Origin: Euwallacea fornicatus | Lineage: Eukaryota > Arthropoda > Insecta > Coleoptera > Curculionidae | Length of the DNA: 64,000 bases | Reading direction: 5' to 3' | NCBI RefSeq assembly: GCF_040115645.1 | Contig: NC_089545.1 | Span: 4,464,001-4,528,000 of the forward strand | Shown here: in pieces, positions 11,901 to 24,055 of the stretch | How positions within the stretch are numbered: position 1 is the first letter of the stretch | Layout of the letters: the number at the start of each line of letters is the position of its first letter | Translations under genes and position numbers: made by a program | The notes under the pieces: generated by a model | Seen by the model: the letters and a program-made list of their open reading frames with translations, nothing else | What the model was told of the DNA's origin: nothing | The model's database searches: none

Positions 11901-13484
11901 TACCCGCTGTGCTATGCTGACAGTGTTAGTTTTTTGTAGCAAAAATCAATGATTCTGGATCAGGACGCTATAAAATATTCAGCTTCGTACACGTCTCTTG
12001 TATAAATTTAGCATGCTTTGCAAACATGGAATTAACAGCTTAGTAGGAATATATTCAACCTTGAATCATCTTCGCTATTCTCCTTAATAATGAGCAAAAG
12101 CGTCTTTCAGCTCTGTATAGAGGACCAAAGAATAAAAAAAAATTACATAGAGACTTTCCAACTTATTGAATTCATCTTTAACGTCTCATTTTTGTCATTT
12201 TTCAGATTGTCATGACTCCTAGCCCATCTATGCTATATCTATCCTTATACCTGACACAAAACTTCCAAAAATGTTTGTTCAACAGTTATTTTGAATATCC
12301 ATTCTTCACTTTTTTGAAAAAATCTTTTTTTAGCGAGCCAGATAATACATCGAAAAAATATTAAATGTATCCCAACATGAAGTATCTCTACATATGCCAA
12401 TATCCACAAATCATCAAAGTTTTTTCCAGAGAAATTATATATGTTGAAAATTTGAAGAAAATCACTACGACCGTGCCTGTACCCATAAGATGTCTGGCTT
12501 GAAGGTAGACTGAATAATGAGAAAAAATCTAAAAACAGTGCAAAAAACAAGATGAGCTATTTGCATTGAAATTTACTGCATTTCGACCCTTGCAGTTAAG
12601 TTCCAGAGACCGTTTTTTACATTTCTTATGTTTTCTTGTTTTGAGCCATATTTATAGGCAAATTAAATCATTCCTCACAATTAATTTAAAATAGCATGAA
12701 CTCTCATCCATATTTTTCATTATGTGAATTATTCATTGCGTGAGAAGCCCCTTCGTATCGTTTAAAATCAAAGGGTGACGCCCGAGACATCTGCGACAAA
12801 AGGAAGAGACTTGTTACAGATACAGATTATTTTAGGTTAATTCAGGTTAAGAGTCTCTCCAGACGGGTAATAACCAGGTACTATACCTATTGTACGTATA
12901 GTCTACGAATTATTTATTAATTATTACAACACAGGTTCTCATTCTGTTAACGTATTCTATCCAACTTGAATGATCTAATTAACCTGAAGTAACCTGTTCA
13001 AATAAGGGAAGTCAACTAAGATGAAATATAACACGTCAGTGATAATGCTAGTGTCTTAGATGATCAAGTTTCAAAATAAAATCGATTGAAAAATGAAAAG
13101 ATGGAAAAATGGAGGAAATAACTCAAACATGCGCGGTGCCTACGAGATTTACAGCGTTCAGTAAACCTCACTGTTATTGTTTTTATGTATGAGAGTATTA
13201 AAAGAAGTTCAACACAAAACATCTCTAACATATTGCGTGTTGGAAAAGTATTATTGTGAATTTAACAAGAAACTAGAAAAAAATACTTCGTGTGATGGAC
13301 AATGACAATCCTTTTCATTTTATTGTTACTCACTTTTACTAAGGCACCCATCGTGCATATGAAACACGGCATTTCTTTTACTCATAAAAAAATCGGCAAA
13401 AAATTGCATTTCTACGCAATCCCCATGACTAAGTATGGCAATTAGTACACTTATAAATGGAAAGCACCAATATTGCGACTTCAT
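8902..13484 (-). CDS. Ionotropic receptor, IR75-like (frameshifted model)
   Basis: A variant ionotropic glutamate receptor, a chemosensory ligand-gated channel of the dendrite membrane. Exons: 13334-13484, 11279-11442, 10678-11094, 10438-10625, 10146-10384, 9945-10026, 9535-9740, 9278-9481 and a doubtful 8902-9156. All have GT-AG sites, and the phases agree at every junction except across exon 3, whose 417 bp is one base too long (or two short), with a frame change near 10850-10920. Exon 1 carries a signal peptide (MKSQYWCFPFISVLIAIL); an in-frame ATG at 13520 is an alternative start. Ligand-binding S1 contains PIRIGTVLM and MDGLIGDLVSEKIDIG. M1 is in exon 5 (SVWIVTGIMTLLFFL), the pore loop in exon 6 (SDTILLCFEALCQQG), M2 in exon 7 (LLLFLLFMFIYVAYSAG) and S2 in exon 8 (GLERVQEGDFAFF). 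About 550 residues plus exon 9. No final membrane segment (M3) is recognisable, and reading into VRLREWENYYQLTRK may cross a TGA at 9190-9192. Probably decaying, unless these are assembly errors. Confidence 0.8.
11443..13333 (-). other. Intron 1 of the IR75-like gene
   Basis: An intron of 1.9 kb between the signal-peptide exon and exon 2, joined in phase 1 (the junction codon becomes ATG). An open segment at 12245-12550 has no family resemblance and no fitting splice phase. I see no other gene inside. Confidence 0.65.
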
Positions 13485-13558
13485 TGTCAAGAGAACCACT
13501 ACCATTGTACATATATCCATCTAAAATAGAGCCTTCAATTTCTAGACGACCAAATCCC

Positions 13559-13567
13559 TTTATAAAA
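13559..13567 (-). promoter_or_regulatory. TATA-like box upstream of IR75-like exon 1
   Basis: Minus-strand TTTTTTATAAAGGG about 75 bp upstream of the chosen start codon and about 40 bp upstream of the alternative ATG at 13520. The position suits a start site near 13530. Only the box supports this. Confidence 0.3.
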
Positions 13568-15238
13568 AATACCATATCATTATCATGTTCCAACCGATCC
13601 GCACTGCAAGAATGAATCGTCCTACTTATATCAAACCGTAGATTTACCTTCGAGCAATAGCAAATTATTCATGATATTTTTTCCTCAGAAAGACAGATGG
13701 GAGGACATTTTCCGACTTACAAGCTCGTACCTCACCAGAAATCTGTTCCTTATGTCCAGCCATTAATCAAATAATATGGAAGCCATAAAACAGTGAGTTA
13801 TAAAGTCATTACCGAGTAATAATTAAATTACAGACCGGATCTGATTATTAAAGTTTGGCAACTCCCTCAAAGTTCAAAGAAAAACCCACCCAGGAACAAT
13901 CATTTTAATTGTGTGAGGTTTGAATGTAAATTTGAAAGAAATTAAACAGGTACCTTTGGGACGAGTTATATGGAGGCTGGATAAAGTTCTGGAAACTGTA
14001 ATTCGAATTTGTGGAAGCTGATGTAGCTAAGATCATATATATTAATTCCAGAAAGTTACGTTCCAAACCTTAAAGGTTTCAGTAGCAACTTGTCGAGAAA
14101 GGATAAAAGATAGAAATCTTCTATTATAGATTATTGATGAAGCTGTTATAGTTACATAAAATGTGTATCCGAGATAACTAGTTGCAGAACCTTTCAGCAT
14201 TATTACATTCATTTTATCCGGCATCGGTTGGCATACAAAATAGAATTTTCCACGTTTTGCACCTGCGTTTTCATATGCTCAGGGTTCAAATTTGCTGTTC
14301 AAGCCATCGATATAATAAGCTTTCTCCAAATTGGATGTGCAGCGTGCGGAAGGAAAAAGATAAATTATACGAAAATAACATGAGGACGGCACAAGCGAAT
14401 TTTCCTGCTAGAAAAACTTAAACAGATAAATCTTGTTGACAAATTGACAATGGACTATTGTATTCTTTATGGAGAATTTCTCGGTAGGTAGGTATTTATT
14501 AAATTGGATTTCAAAAAAATCTCATATTACATGACATATAAGGTAATTTTGCTTTCTCTTCTTCCGTACTAAGCCATTCATTCTCTATTTTTTTTTGTGT
14601 CAGTTTTAGCTCGCTAGTGCAATTGCAAACTAAATACAAACAGGTATGCAGTGCGCTATGTCATTACCACTTCTATAACAGCGACTAAGAAGAAACAGGA
14701 CTGAATAGACATCGAGGTCTTAAGCTCCCGGGACACTTCGGAATAGTTGAGCATTGAAAAGCAAAGCTCCGGTGGAAAATATCATTTCCCAACTCCTATG
14801 AGTGTGAGGATTGAATTTATAAAAGTGGCGCTTGTAAAGGAATAAATATATTTCTCCTGGAATAGATTTTATTTTCCACTCCCTTTTGAAGTTGATTTTC
14901 TACGTTTGCACCTTATAACGTAGAGATGATGTGTTTGCAAGTTCGATTTTTACAGCTCGATAAACAAAATATGCGCAGATTTCATTATTATGTCTTAAAA
15001 ACTTGGTAAACAAATAATTTGCAATTAGGGTAGAAACTAATTGTGGATGGGGATAAAACCGGCAGGCCACAAAATATGGCATTGTCATTTCCCAAGAGTC
15101 TTTAAATAAAAATATCCTCCAATCGCTCCCAACTCTTTACATATGGAAAGATGATTGATAGCCATATATTAAAGCTCTTATTATGTCTAGTTTACATGAT
15201 CCTCGCATAAAAGTAGAAGGCTTAAGTGTCGAATTTTG
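13568..15238. other. Intergenic, no gene seen
   Basis: AT-rich DNA upstream of the IR gene. Short open frames here lack family features. No repeat structure was noticed. Confidence 0.45.
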
Positions 15239-15239
15239 A

Positions 15240-15247
15240 TATATATG

Positions 15248-15312
<65 letters not shown>
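15240..15312. repeat. (TA)n microsatellite
   Basis: About 70 bp of nearly pure TA repeat, with a short ATGTATATACAT interruption at its left side. It is likely length-variable between individuals. Confidence 0.95.
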
Positions 15313-17057
15313 TCATTCTTTTGTTTATCCATCAAAATCTTCATTTTAACTGTAGGAGGAATTTAATATGAAAATACGCAGCTAGACATTGGGTAAATTC
15401 AACATTTATATTTAACCAGCTAGGAAATGCGGTTTTGTGTAATCGTGTCACATTACGCACCCTTGCTTCGCTCATGCATTTCATTTAAACATTTCGATAA
15501 CATGTAATCATTATAACTACGATTCAGTTTCTTCACCAATTAAATGATTAAATGGTTTCGATTTATTTTCATTTACGTATCGTGAAGCATTTAATAACAC
15601 GTAATCATCCTAACAGCGATCGAGTTTTTCGACCGAATAAAAACTGATAAAATCATGATTTATAAATCCAAATAGTTCGAAAACGGCCGAACAAATGTGA
15701 AGATATTAGATCTTTTTAGGACGAGTATAAAAGGGGCTAACAAACAGTGAAAAATATATAGTGTTTTTCATTAAATAGTTACCAAACTTAACTTTCCTTC
15801 CACACTAAGGAGAAAGTTTCCTCTCTCTCAGATATCCTCTCAGAAACTTTTTTCTTAGTCTGACCAAAGTAATTACCTCTCAAAATAAATGTACAATGTG
15901 TAACTTAAAGTGTTTTGCATGTTTTTTTCATGAAATCTTTCGGATGAAAATTAAATTCTAACTCAACGTAAGAGACATTTCGGAGCGAACGGAATTATAT
16001 TTCTCTATTCTTGAAGCTTATTCCAACTTAATCAACATAACAAGATTCCGCACACGTAGCACTTTCTGTTCAATTTTCTAGGATATGATGTTGGCCTGTT
16101 TTATTATAGATATCCAAGTCCAATAACAAGACTAGAGGTTAAGGATAATCCGGCAATTTTGTTCATCAATTACGTTCCCTTCGTTCGTCCCTTCAGCAAA
16201 AAGCCTTATAATTCATCGGGTTACCAAAACAACGGATTTGTTGATAAAGGTTTTGCGAACCCGGCCCGGAAATCACTTTAATTGCTGCTTTAGGTAAGAT
16301 CAAGAGTAATATGTTACCAGCTCAAATCCGCGGGTAGTAACTTTAGACGACTGCGTACTTACTGATATCAGCACATTAAGGCAATTAATTTAATGTTTTT
16401 CCATTAGCAATATTTTGAAACTTGCTAACCTTTTCTAAAATTAATTTGAGCTCGCTTTTCTGTTTTCCCTCATAATAGCAGCAGAAAGATGCCTGAAATT
16501 TAATTCTCTCAACGAAATTCCAACTAATTCGGTAGAACCTGATAAGAGAGCCTGAAATCGGAATTACGTGCATCTGAAGAGTGGCAGACAGTAGCAGTTA
16601 TTAAATTGAATCTGTCAGGTTTTTATTATGGCAATATCAGTTGCAGGCGCTGAAGTTCCGGCTACCTGCCAGGTAATAAATTCAACTCCTGCGAGACCGA
16701 TTGAAAGCTCAGGCCATCGAGAAGCGATGCCTTCTGCATACCGGAAAGCGACTCTGAAGCTGTGCATACAGATCGAGATTTCATGTTCTGGAATCCATGC
16801 GGACCGTTAATTTGCTTCGAATTTATGTGCTAAGGTTACAGGTAATATACGGGTTTGACCTCGGTGACACCATTACGAATTATTGTTTATAGTTGTTAGC
16901 GATAATGAATTTAGTTGGTTTGGCAACTTCGATGCAGTGCCGCCCCGCTTGGAGGCAATACCGAACCAACTGTCGTAATCTATAAGCCCTTAATATTTTG
17001 GCTTGTAAGGTCAATACGTTGCTTATTCGAAACGTGATTGGTCTCGAAAAAGCATTA
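15313..17057. other. Intergenic, possible promoter or LTR remnant
   Basis: Contains the strong TATA box listed at 15726. About 150 bp further right is an AATAAA at about 15883-15888, followed by a GT-rich stretch. A TGTCACATTACGC block near 15448 resembles the start of some LTRs, but I could not find a paired end or target duplication. The rest has no recognised gene. Confidence 0.3.
15726..15732 (+). promoter_or_regulatory. TATA box, unassigned
   Basis: GAGTATAAAAGGGGC is an excellent TATA element reading right. No open frame follows it. With the poly(A)-type signal about 150 bp downstream it may belong to an old LTR. Confidence 0.35.
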
Positions 17058-17319
17058 ATATGCTGCATGACTTAAGAAAGACAACATCCCGTAAAAACGG
17101 TTTAATTTAAATAATTTTTGGAATGCATGTTTGCATATAGGAAAGCGAAAAACGATTAAATTTTCAGCCATATTTATCAATGTATTCACGAATTATCAGG
17201 AATTTTTATTTCTTTTACTATAAAAGTTGCAATAAAATATCAACAATATGGCTGCAAAATATCATTTATTGGCGCACAGCGTGATCAGAAAGTGCTCTCA
17301 AATGAAACAAATGTGCCTA

Positions 17320-18780
17320 GACGCAGAATGCAGTGAAATTTTCATCAACTAAGCGAGTTTGAGAGAGGTCGAATGGTGGATCTACGAGAGGCTGGTCGGT
17401 CATTTAGGAAAATCGCCACTAGTTTGAACTGTAGTATAAACACTATTCTAAGATGTTGTCAGGAATGTTTTCAAGAAGAGCAAACAGGTAGAAGGAGAGA
17501 TACTGGACGATTTTAAAGAACTACAGAACGCCAAGATCGTCGCCTTCGAATTATGGCCGACGGAGATAAGTTTGTCTCGTCGAGGACACTGGTGGATCGG
17601 TGATTTGCTGAGTACGGAAGGCCCATTGGGATTCCAACCATTTATCGCCGGATAAGAAGTTTTACGCTGATTTGCCACCGTCCTCATCTTGTGTTACGCC
17701 TCACCTTAAATCATCGTCAAAATCGACTGCAGTGGTGCAGAGAACGGATGCATTGTAATCTGGAATGAAATAATATCGCGTTTAGTGACTAATCCAGATT
17801 TTGTTTGGGTATGCATAATGGTCAGGCAAGAGTGAGAAGAAGACATGGTGAAAGACAAGAGCCTCAGTTTACAATATAGAGGCATGACAACTCAACGATA
17901 TATCCAACAAGTCTTGGACCAGTATCTCGTGCCTTATCTGTGTAAAAAAGGGGGAGTTACTTTTAATTATTTCCCCTTTTTTTTAGTATAAACTAGTTGC
18001 TTCTTTCTTAAAACTTGAATATATTTTGTTGCTTATTAACAGAGTCGCACACGTACAACTTGATTGTGACGACACTAAAGAAAGAGAGCGATCAACTGTC
18101 TTTCCAGCCTTAAGTATAAAAAAAACCGGGCACTATCCATGGGCGTACCCTGACTAGAGAACAATTAAAACTGTTTAGCATAGCATAAACATAATTATCT
18201 TGCAGAATTTCATTCCTTGTAAAAGGTTCCGACTCCAGACGCAAACACTGCTCTTTTAAAATCGAAAGGAATACCGCCGGGAAAATTCCTGCCGACAGGG
18301 CACCTTATGCTTAATCTTCAAAAGCAGCATTAAGATTCTATCCTGCACGATAATGCTAGTCATAGGCGTAACACAGGGAATACATCACCCTGGCCTACCT
18401 CATGACAAATTAAAATAATAATTATAATAATGGTAAATAAGTATTAAATTCAAAACAATCTGGACACTCCTGTTAATCGAGTTTTCCAGCAAGACAATGA
18501 ACGACCACATGTGGCTAGAGTGACTATGGACTTCTTTCAACAAAATTCAACCAATTTGCTACCTTGGCCACCCCGATCACCAGACCTCTCACCGATTTAA
18601 CATGTATGGACTATTGTAGATTGAAGGTGGCATAATTTACCCCATCCCCCACAAACGCTAGCGGCGCTATGTCATGCTGTTTAGTCAGCCTGGAATGACA
18701 TCCCCCAAGAAGACATGAATCACCTCATTAGATGCACGACTAGACGTGTACAGGAATGTATACAACACTAGGGAAAACCG
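17320..18780 (+). pseudogene. Tc1 transposase, interrupted by solo LTR
   Basis: The DNA-binding region reads SEFERGRMVDLREAGRSF then RKIATSLNCSINTILRCC from about 17350, with later stops. The middle region decays. The catalytic part resumes after the LTR with VFQQDNERPHVARVTMDFF and SPDLSPI. The codon expected to give the catalytic glutamate is TAA (18598-18600) in place of the GAA kept by copy 1. The C-terminal RRVQECIQH is still readable near 18760. This copy is unable to transpose by itself. Confidence 0.88.
17941..18457 (+). mobile_element. Solo LTR, 517 bp
   Basis: Inserted in the transposase remnant exactly between two copies of ATCTG (17936-17940 and 18458-18462). Copy 1 of the host transposon has this site once and uninterrupted. 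The insert starts TGT and ends ACA, as LTRs do, and contains TATAAA at 18115-18120. A 5-bp duplication fits BEL/Pao or Ty3 (gypsy) type retrotransposons. The orientation is inferred from the TATA box. No internal retrotransposon genes remain, so it presumably arose by recombination between two LTRs. Confidence 0.9.
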
Positions 18781-18932
18781 ACAAATTATTAATTTCTTTT
18801 TAGTTTTTAACAATTAAATTTGTTAAATTGTTTAATGAAGTATTTGTTTTAGTATAAGATACATGAATACCAAAAATTATTAAACCATTTTTACGGGGTG
18901 TTCTCTTTTCTATGCCTCGCAGTATACTTCTT

Positions 18933-19256
18933 AAGAATCGCCACTACTCGAAAATAAGGAGGAATGAACGTGCAAAGCAGTTAAAAAAGTTCGTTTCGGA
19001 AGTTGGAATGTTCCCTCGACTGATGTTGACCCAATTGTGATTATGCCATCGACGGTTTCGTGTGACAATTTCCTTTCTTTTATCTCCTTTGTAGATGCAT
19101 GTGAGCTACGAAATCAGGAACCAATAATATCCAGTTTGTTCAGCATAGACGTCTCGTGAACTGTAATAAATACAGGAATCCTTGGAGTTGGGCACCAAAC
19201 CATGATGATTTCTGTAAGACATATGCCGTCACATTACACTATAGGCATAAAACTGT
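18933..19256. other. Spacer, no gene seen
   Basis: About 320 bp between the Tc1 copy and the next foldback element. Nothing was recognised. Confidence 0.5.
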
Positions 19257-20051
19257 AGAGGGTGTTTCTTAGTGGATGGTAAGAAATGAAATGGATGAAC
19301 CATGAGCTTATGTTAAGATAAAACTACACCTAAAGGCATAGCCTACATTGCTTGCATTTTCATTTACAGGGTGTTGCTGAAGTTTCTTATTTTTTTACTA
19401 GCAGCTCTGTTACTTGTAAAGAATAATGACTCAAAATTAGTAGTAATAATCATTTTAACATTACGCACAAACGGAAACAGCAATTATTTAAAATGCTCTA
19501 CGGCATATTACTTTTTTTCGTGGTCGTCCTTAATATTTTACATCAGAACCTTTTATGAAATTTCTACATGCTTGTCAAACTATTGTAAATACGTCTGGAA
19601 TTTTTCAAAGTCCGGCAGTCCCTGAAAAGAACGGTAGAATCTTGCTTTTTAGCAGGACATTCTCAGCAATTAGTTTAATTATATTCTAAATTAGCAGTTT
19701 TAATTTTTGCAAATATATTTCAAACTATTATTCCTAATAAAAAAAAACTGAAAAGACGAAAAAAAGTTAATAAATAAAATCTAAAAATCTCGTACAAAAG
19801 TTCTGGTGTGAAATATTGAGAGCGACCCCGAAGAAAGTAACGCCCTGTAGGGTATTTAAAATAATTGCTCCTATCAATTTTGAGTTAATTACAAATAAAA
19901 GAGAAATTAATGAAAATTAAAAAAAAACTTCAACCCCTTCTAAATCAAAATGGATACAATTTAGGGCATGCCTATATATAGCGTTTTTATCTAAAAATAA
20001 GATTATGATTTACTAATTTTATTTTTTAACACCCATTAAGAAACGCCCTGT
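19257..20051. mobile_element. Foldback element, copy C
   Basis: About 795 bp. The outer ends read AGAGGGTGTTTCTTAGTGGA (left) and ACAGGGCGTTTCTTAATGGG (right, other strand). Long divergent inverted arms of about 250-300 bp follow, sharing AATNACTCAAAATT and CTTTNTTCGNGGTCG blocks. It is related to 49855-50607. No coding capacity; the open frame at 19371-19625 lies within the arm. Confidence 0.75.
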
Positions 20052-22114
20052 ATATGTCTTGAATAATATTATCGATCCTGATGATTATGAAGTACAAATC
20101 TCAAGTAAACGGGCATCTTACAGGTAACGTTCCCAGGATTTCGATATAATATACCTGCAACACATTAAGTCAGCATGAGCATCCGTGATGGAGGTTAAAG
20201 GCTGACAAACTACATAAAAATTGTGATGGTACTTGAAAAAAATTATAACCTCAATTCACTGCTAGCCGGTGACTCACCCTGTATATTTCTGAGTATCACG
20301 GAATAGTGAAATTTTAGAAATCTTTCAACTTTTGTATAAAGTATTTTTAACGTGTTATGTGTGTTTAGAGAAATTTCTTTGAATTTCGAGTATAAGAAAT
20401 TGTGATACTCAGAACTTAAGTGAAGTTGATATGAGTTACACAGATATGTACTGACTCAAACTACGCAATTAGCAGTTCTCTTAAACTTCACATACCATTT
20501 CACAGTTTAAGCTTCTATTAGAACACTCGAAAATGCCGTTCACCGATTTCAGAAGTTTAAAAAGCATTCTTGCATCGGAGGATAATGCTCAGTGGTGCAA
20601 AATAATCTCTTTAAAATTAAATTACAGTCTTTAACCGGAATTCAGAAGCCGTACTAAAAGCACATCTCTGCTGCTAATGGAGTGATGATTATTTCGATTC
20701 TTCCGAATTAATGGCAAAGTTTTTTCCATTTAGAAAGCTTTGATCAATTTTCAGCTATTCATTGTCAGTCAAATAGAATATTCAAATTACCTATTGACAT
20801 TTAAAACGTTTTATAGGACGCTTTTAAGGAATTTCCAAAAGCTTTAGTGAACTATTATTGGTAAATGGGCCTTGGAAAAGATATCACCTTATTTAAAATT
20901 ATTTTGACTATATCTAAGTGAAAATCGTTCCATTCGGGAAATAGTATTGCAGCATAAAAACGAAAGTGTAATACTATAAACTGTTGTTCAATGATGTGCA
21001 TGATATTCATCTCTATTATGATAAAAAAAAAACTGAATAAATGACTGCAGGGTGTGGAACATATACAAAGAAAAATTTGTGAGCAACAGGCACGATTAAT
21101 TAGTGAAGACAGTATTGAACATCTCTAATCCTCCACAAATTCTACTGGACTTAATAAAGTACTCGGCCGTATTTGATATACGAAAGGCAGGTAACTCTTT
21201 TTGGGCGAGTTACTTCTTTTTCAGAAACATTTATTTTTAAATGATCCAAAAAATACTTTTACTCGTCTGGAACATATAACCCACTCGTTCGAAATTTGAT
21301 TTTATAAGCTTATTTGGTATTTTTTAGAATATTGAATTTTTTTTATGCAATATTAAAATGCATATAACATTGGACTCAATTTTCAATTCAGTCAAATTAT
21401 ATCCGCAGTTTTACAAAAATTCGCCGCAAGGGAGCGACAGTATTTGTCACGTAGAGTTTGGAAACAAGAAAATCGACTCGATTATCAATTTAATGGTGTC
21501 GCCCAGGTTCCTCCCGTTCCACTCGTAAAAAAATATGAAATTTTGAGTGAATACGTAGGAAAAATGTGGAAAAGTTTGTACGAAGTTAAATGTTAATTTC
21601 ATAAAAGCGCAATGAGTGTTATAACGGCGTACGGCTAAAAACGGATAAAAATCGCACTTAAAATTCCATTTCATTTACGTTTAGGCCTCTGACCGCACCA
21701 TGACCAAGCAAGAAGCCTGCATGGGGATCGAAATGCATGTAAGTTGAATTTTTACACATTGCGGCAAAAAGTCAGAAACGGACGTGAGACCGGATCATAC
21801 AGTGCTATGTTGAACGAGACCATTTATCAGTTTTTACTATTTCAAATACACATTTTCGTATCTTCCACTCTATTTGTAGTATTTGCAAAAATATCTATCG
21901 ACACAAATTAAGAATGTAAAAGGAGTAAGGGAAAAATAATGATCCGGCTCAGTTATCAACTATCCAAAGCAATTCGTAACATTTAATAAAATTTCTTAAA
22001 ATCATCATTCGCAATACTCCTGGAATAGTTTAGACTTCGTTGGTTCATAAGACGACGAGGAGACCCTTGCATCTTGGTAAAAGGACATTTTCAACAGTTT
22101 ACATATATATATAT
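20052..22114. other. Intergenic, no gene seen
   Basis: AT-rich. An isolated transposon-like end (CACCCTGTAT, about 20276-20285) has no partner that I could find. Open frames here are short and featureless. Confidence 0.45.
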
Positions 22115-23091
22115 ACAGCCTGTCCGATTTTCGTTGGACAGCGGCTGCATCTCGGTAAGTAGAGCAAGTAGCAACTTCTGACAAAAAAATGTATTACTAA
22201 TGTGACTATGACAAATCTCTGGAAAATATTTTCAGCTTCGTGAAATCGCCGTAAGGGGGCGTAGTAGGGACGGTAGTTCTACTAATTTTCTTCTTCTAAC
22301 TTTTAAACTTTCTTTTTTCTGAATATTGTTAAATTTTTTGAAATAAAATGAATTAAGTTATGTGTTTGTAAATTAAAGAATTTAATAACATTTATTTGTC
22401 AAAATAACAAAAACATTTGGTTTCACTCCAAAGCCTACTTACCGTTTATTGGAAAACTCGTTGTAAGTTAAAATTTTCAGTTATTTATCAATAAGTCAAA
22501 AACGAAAATGAGTATTGAAATGCGCTTTTCAGGAAAAGTGTAGGTTTTTTAAAGCTTTACAAGATGGGCTTATGAAAATAGTATAGTTCCATTTGATTTA
22601 TTAAAGAAAAATTAAGAAAACCGCTATTACCTGAAAGAATGCCCTCTAGCGATTTTGTTCTGAACTATGGATTTTTGGTCAATATGGATATTAAATCGGC
22701 TTATAATTCCCTCACAATGAAGTATAGAATCACTGAAATCGGATAATTAGAAACAGAGATATGATAGTTTGAACTTAAAATGATTCATCGGCTTCCTCCA
22801 CTTTTATTATGTGAGTTATGAAATTATGTGTCGAACAAAAAAGTTTCAGAATGATGTAATCTTATTGATAGTAAATTAAAATGTGCTACTTAACTAGTGA
22901 CTTAGTATAGATTTGTCGATTTTAAGGAACTAACGTCCCTACTACGCCCCCTTACGGCGATTTCACAAAGCTGAGAATATTTTCCAGAGATTTCTCATAG
23001 TCACATTAGTAATAAATTTTTTTGTCCGAAGTTGCTACTTGCTCTACTTACCGAGATGCAGCCGCTGTCCAACGAAAACCGGACAGGCTGT
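22115..23091. mobile_element. Foldback element with near-identical long arms
   Basis: 977 bp. Left arm 22115-22280 and right arm 22925-23091 are inverted copies differing at only a handful of positions over about 165 bp. They start ACAGCCTGTCCGATTTTCGT and ACAGCCTGTCCGGTTTTCGT, and share the GC-rich block TCGCCGTAAGGGGGCGTAGT. Flanking TA-rich sequence hides the duplication (probably TA or TAT). The middle is AT-rich and non-coding. The high arm identity suggests recent insertion or gene conversion. Confidence 0.92.
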
Positions 23092-23106
23092 ATAATATAT
23101 ATACAA

Positions 23107-23135
23107 AAAAAGTATATATAATATATATACTTTTT
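23107..23135. repeat. AT-rich perfect hairpin
   Basis: Arms AAAAAGTATATATA at 23107-23120 and its exact reverse complement at 23122-23135, with a one-base loop. It sits 15 bp outside the foldback element. Confidence 0.8.
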
Positions 23136-24055
23136 GGTTAGACTTATTTTTAGTTAAAGTTAAATAGTTCAACAATATTAAGTTAAAACCCAAATTGTGC
23201 TGAAAGGACTTCTTAACGTTGATATACCCGCGTTCTTTCCACAATTTACCACAAAGGTCAGTTCAAGGTAAATACAGATAAAGAGAAAATATATATGGCG
23301 CCTCTAAATATTATGTCACGTCAACATTCCAAACATTCTACTGCAAAGTGTTTAGTGCCCGCTAAAGGGGATAGTTTATTTAATAAAGAGATAGTTCTGA
23401 ACAAATTGGGTCAATGTGCCACCGTAAGTAAGACAGAGTTTGAAAACGTCCAGACGAATGCCAGATAAGGATGGAATATGTGTAACACACAAAGAGATAC
23501 AAGATGATAATATTAACGTCCTTTTCCCAGATGTCTCTTACGTTCGTTCTATTATAACCTCAAAATATTGAGTTTTATTTTAGTTCAGTTATAAGATCGT
23601 TAATATTACGTTGTTAACAACCTAATATCTAACCCAAGAATTTACTTTTTACTGTGTACTATGTTGGAATAAACATTTCCTAATATCATAATAAACAATG
23701 CAGGTTAACATTAAGAAACCAACTAAATTACTTTAAGGAAGTGGATGATCGCCCCATTGTGTACAGTAGAAGAGGTTACAAATCCTAAGAAATAGTCGTA
23801 ACTGAGCCTGTTACATTTTCGATTAGTGTTGTTAGGGGGGTGTGAAAAATACTCCTTTTGAAGCATAGAAAATCCTTATTTAATGTGAGAACATTATTTT
23901 CAACATGAATCTTCAGTTAAGCGTCTGGTACAAGTTGAACTGCCGGGAAAAGTGATTGGTGAACCGTAAAAAAGCAGGTAAAAAGTCTTTTGCAAAATGA
24001 AGTACATCCAATTTTGGAGGACCGTCCTCTCGCCTTAAGACAATGTTTTTAGCAG
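23136..24055. other. Intergenic, no gene seen
   Basis: No gene or element was recognised in this stretch. Confidence 0.45.

Larger units (their letters stand above)
17058..18932 (+). mobile_element. Tc1-family transposon, copy 2, split by an LTR
   Basis: Same family as 211-1550, in the opposite orientation. The left end CTGCATGAC is near 17062. The right end, on the other strand, reads CTGCGAGGCATAGAAAAGAG near 18923. Removing the 522-bp insertion (LTR plus one duplication copy) leaves about 1350 bp, matching copy 1. The subterminal CCGTAAAAANGGTTTAAT is present at both ends and shared between copies. Confidence 0.88.

Noticed and set aside
12245..12550. 101-codon minus-strand open frame inside intron 1 of the IR75-like gene, considered as an extra exon
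   Set aside because: Exon 1 (phase 1) joins exon 2 directly and restores family sequence. This frame matches no IR region and no splice sites fit.
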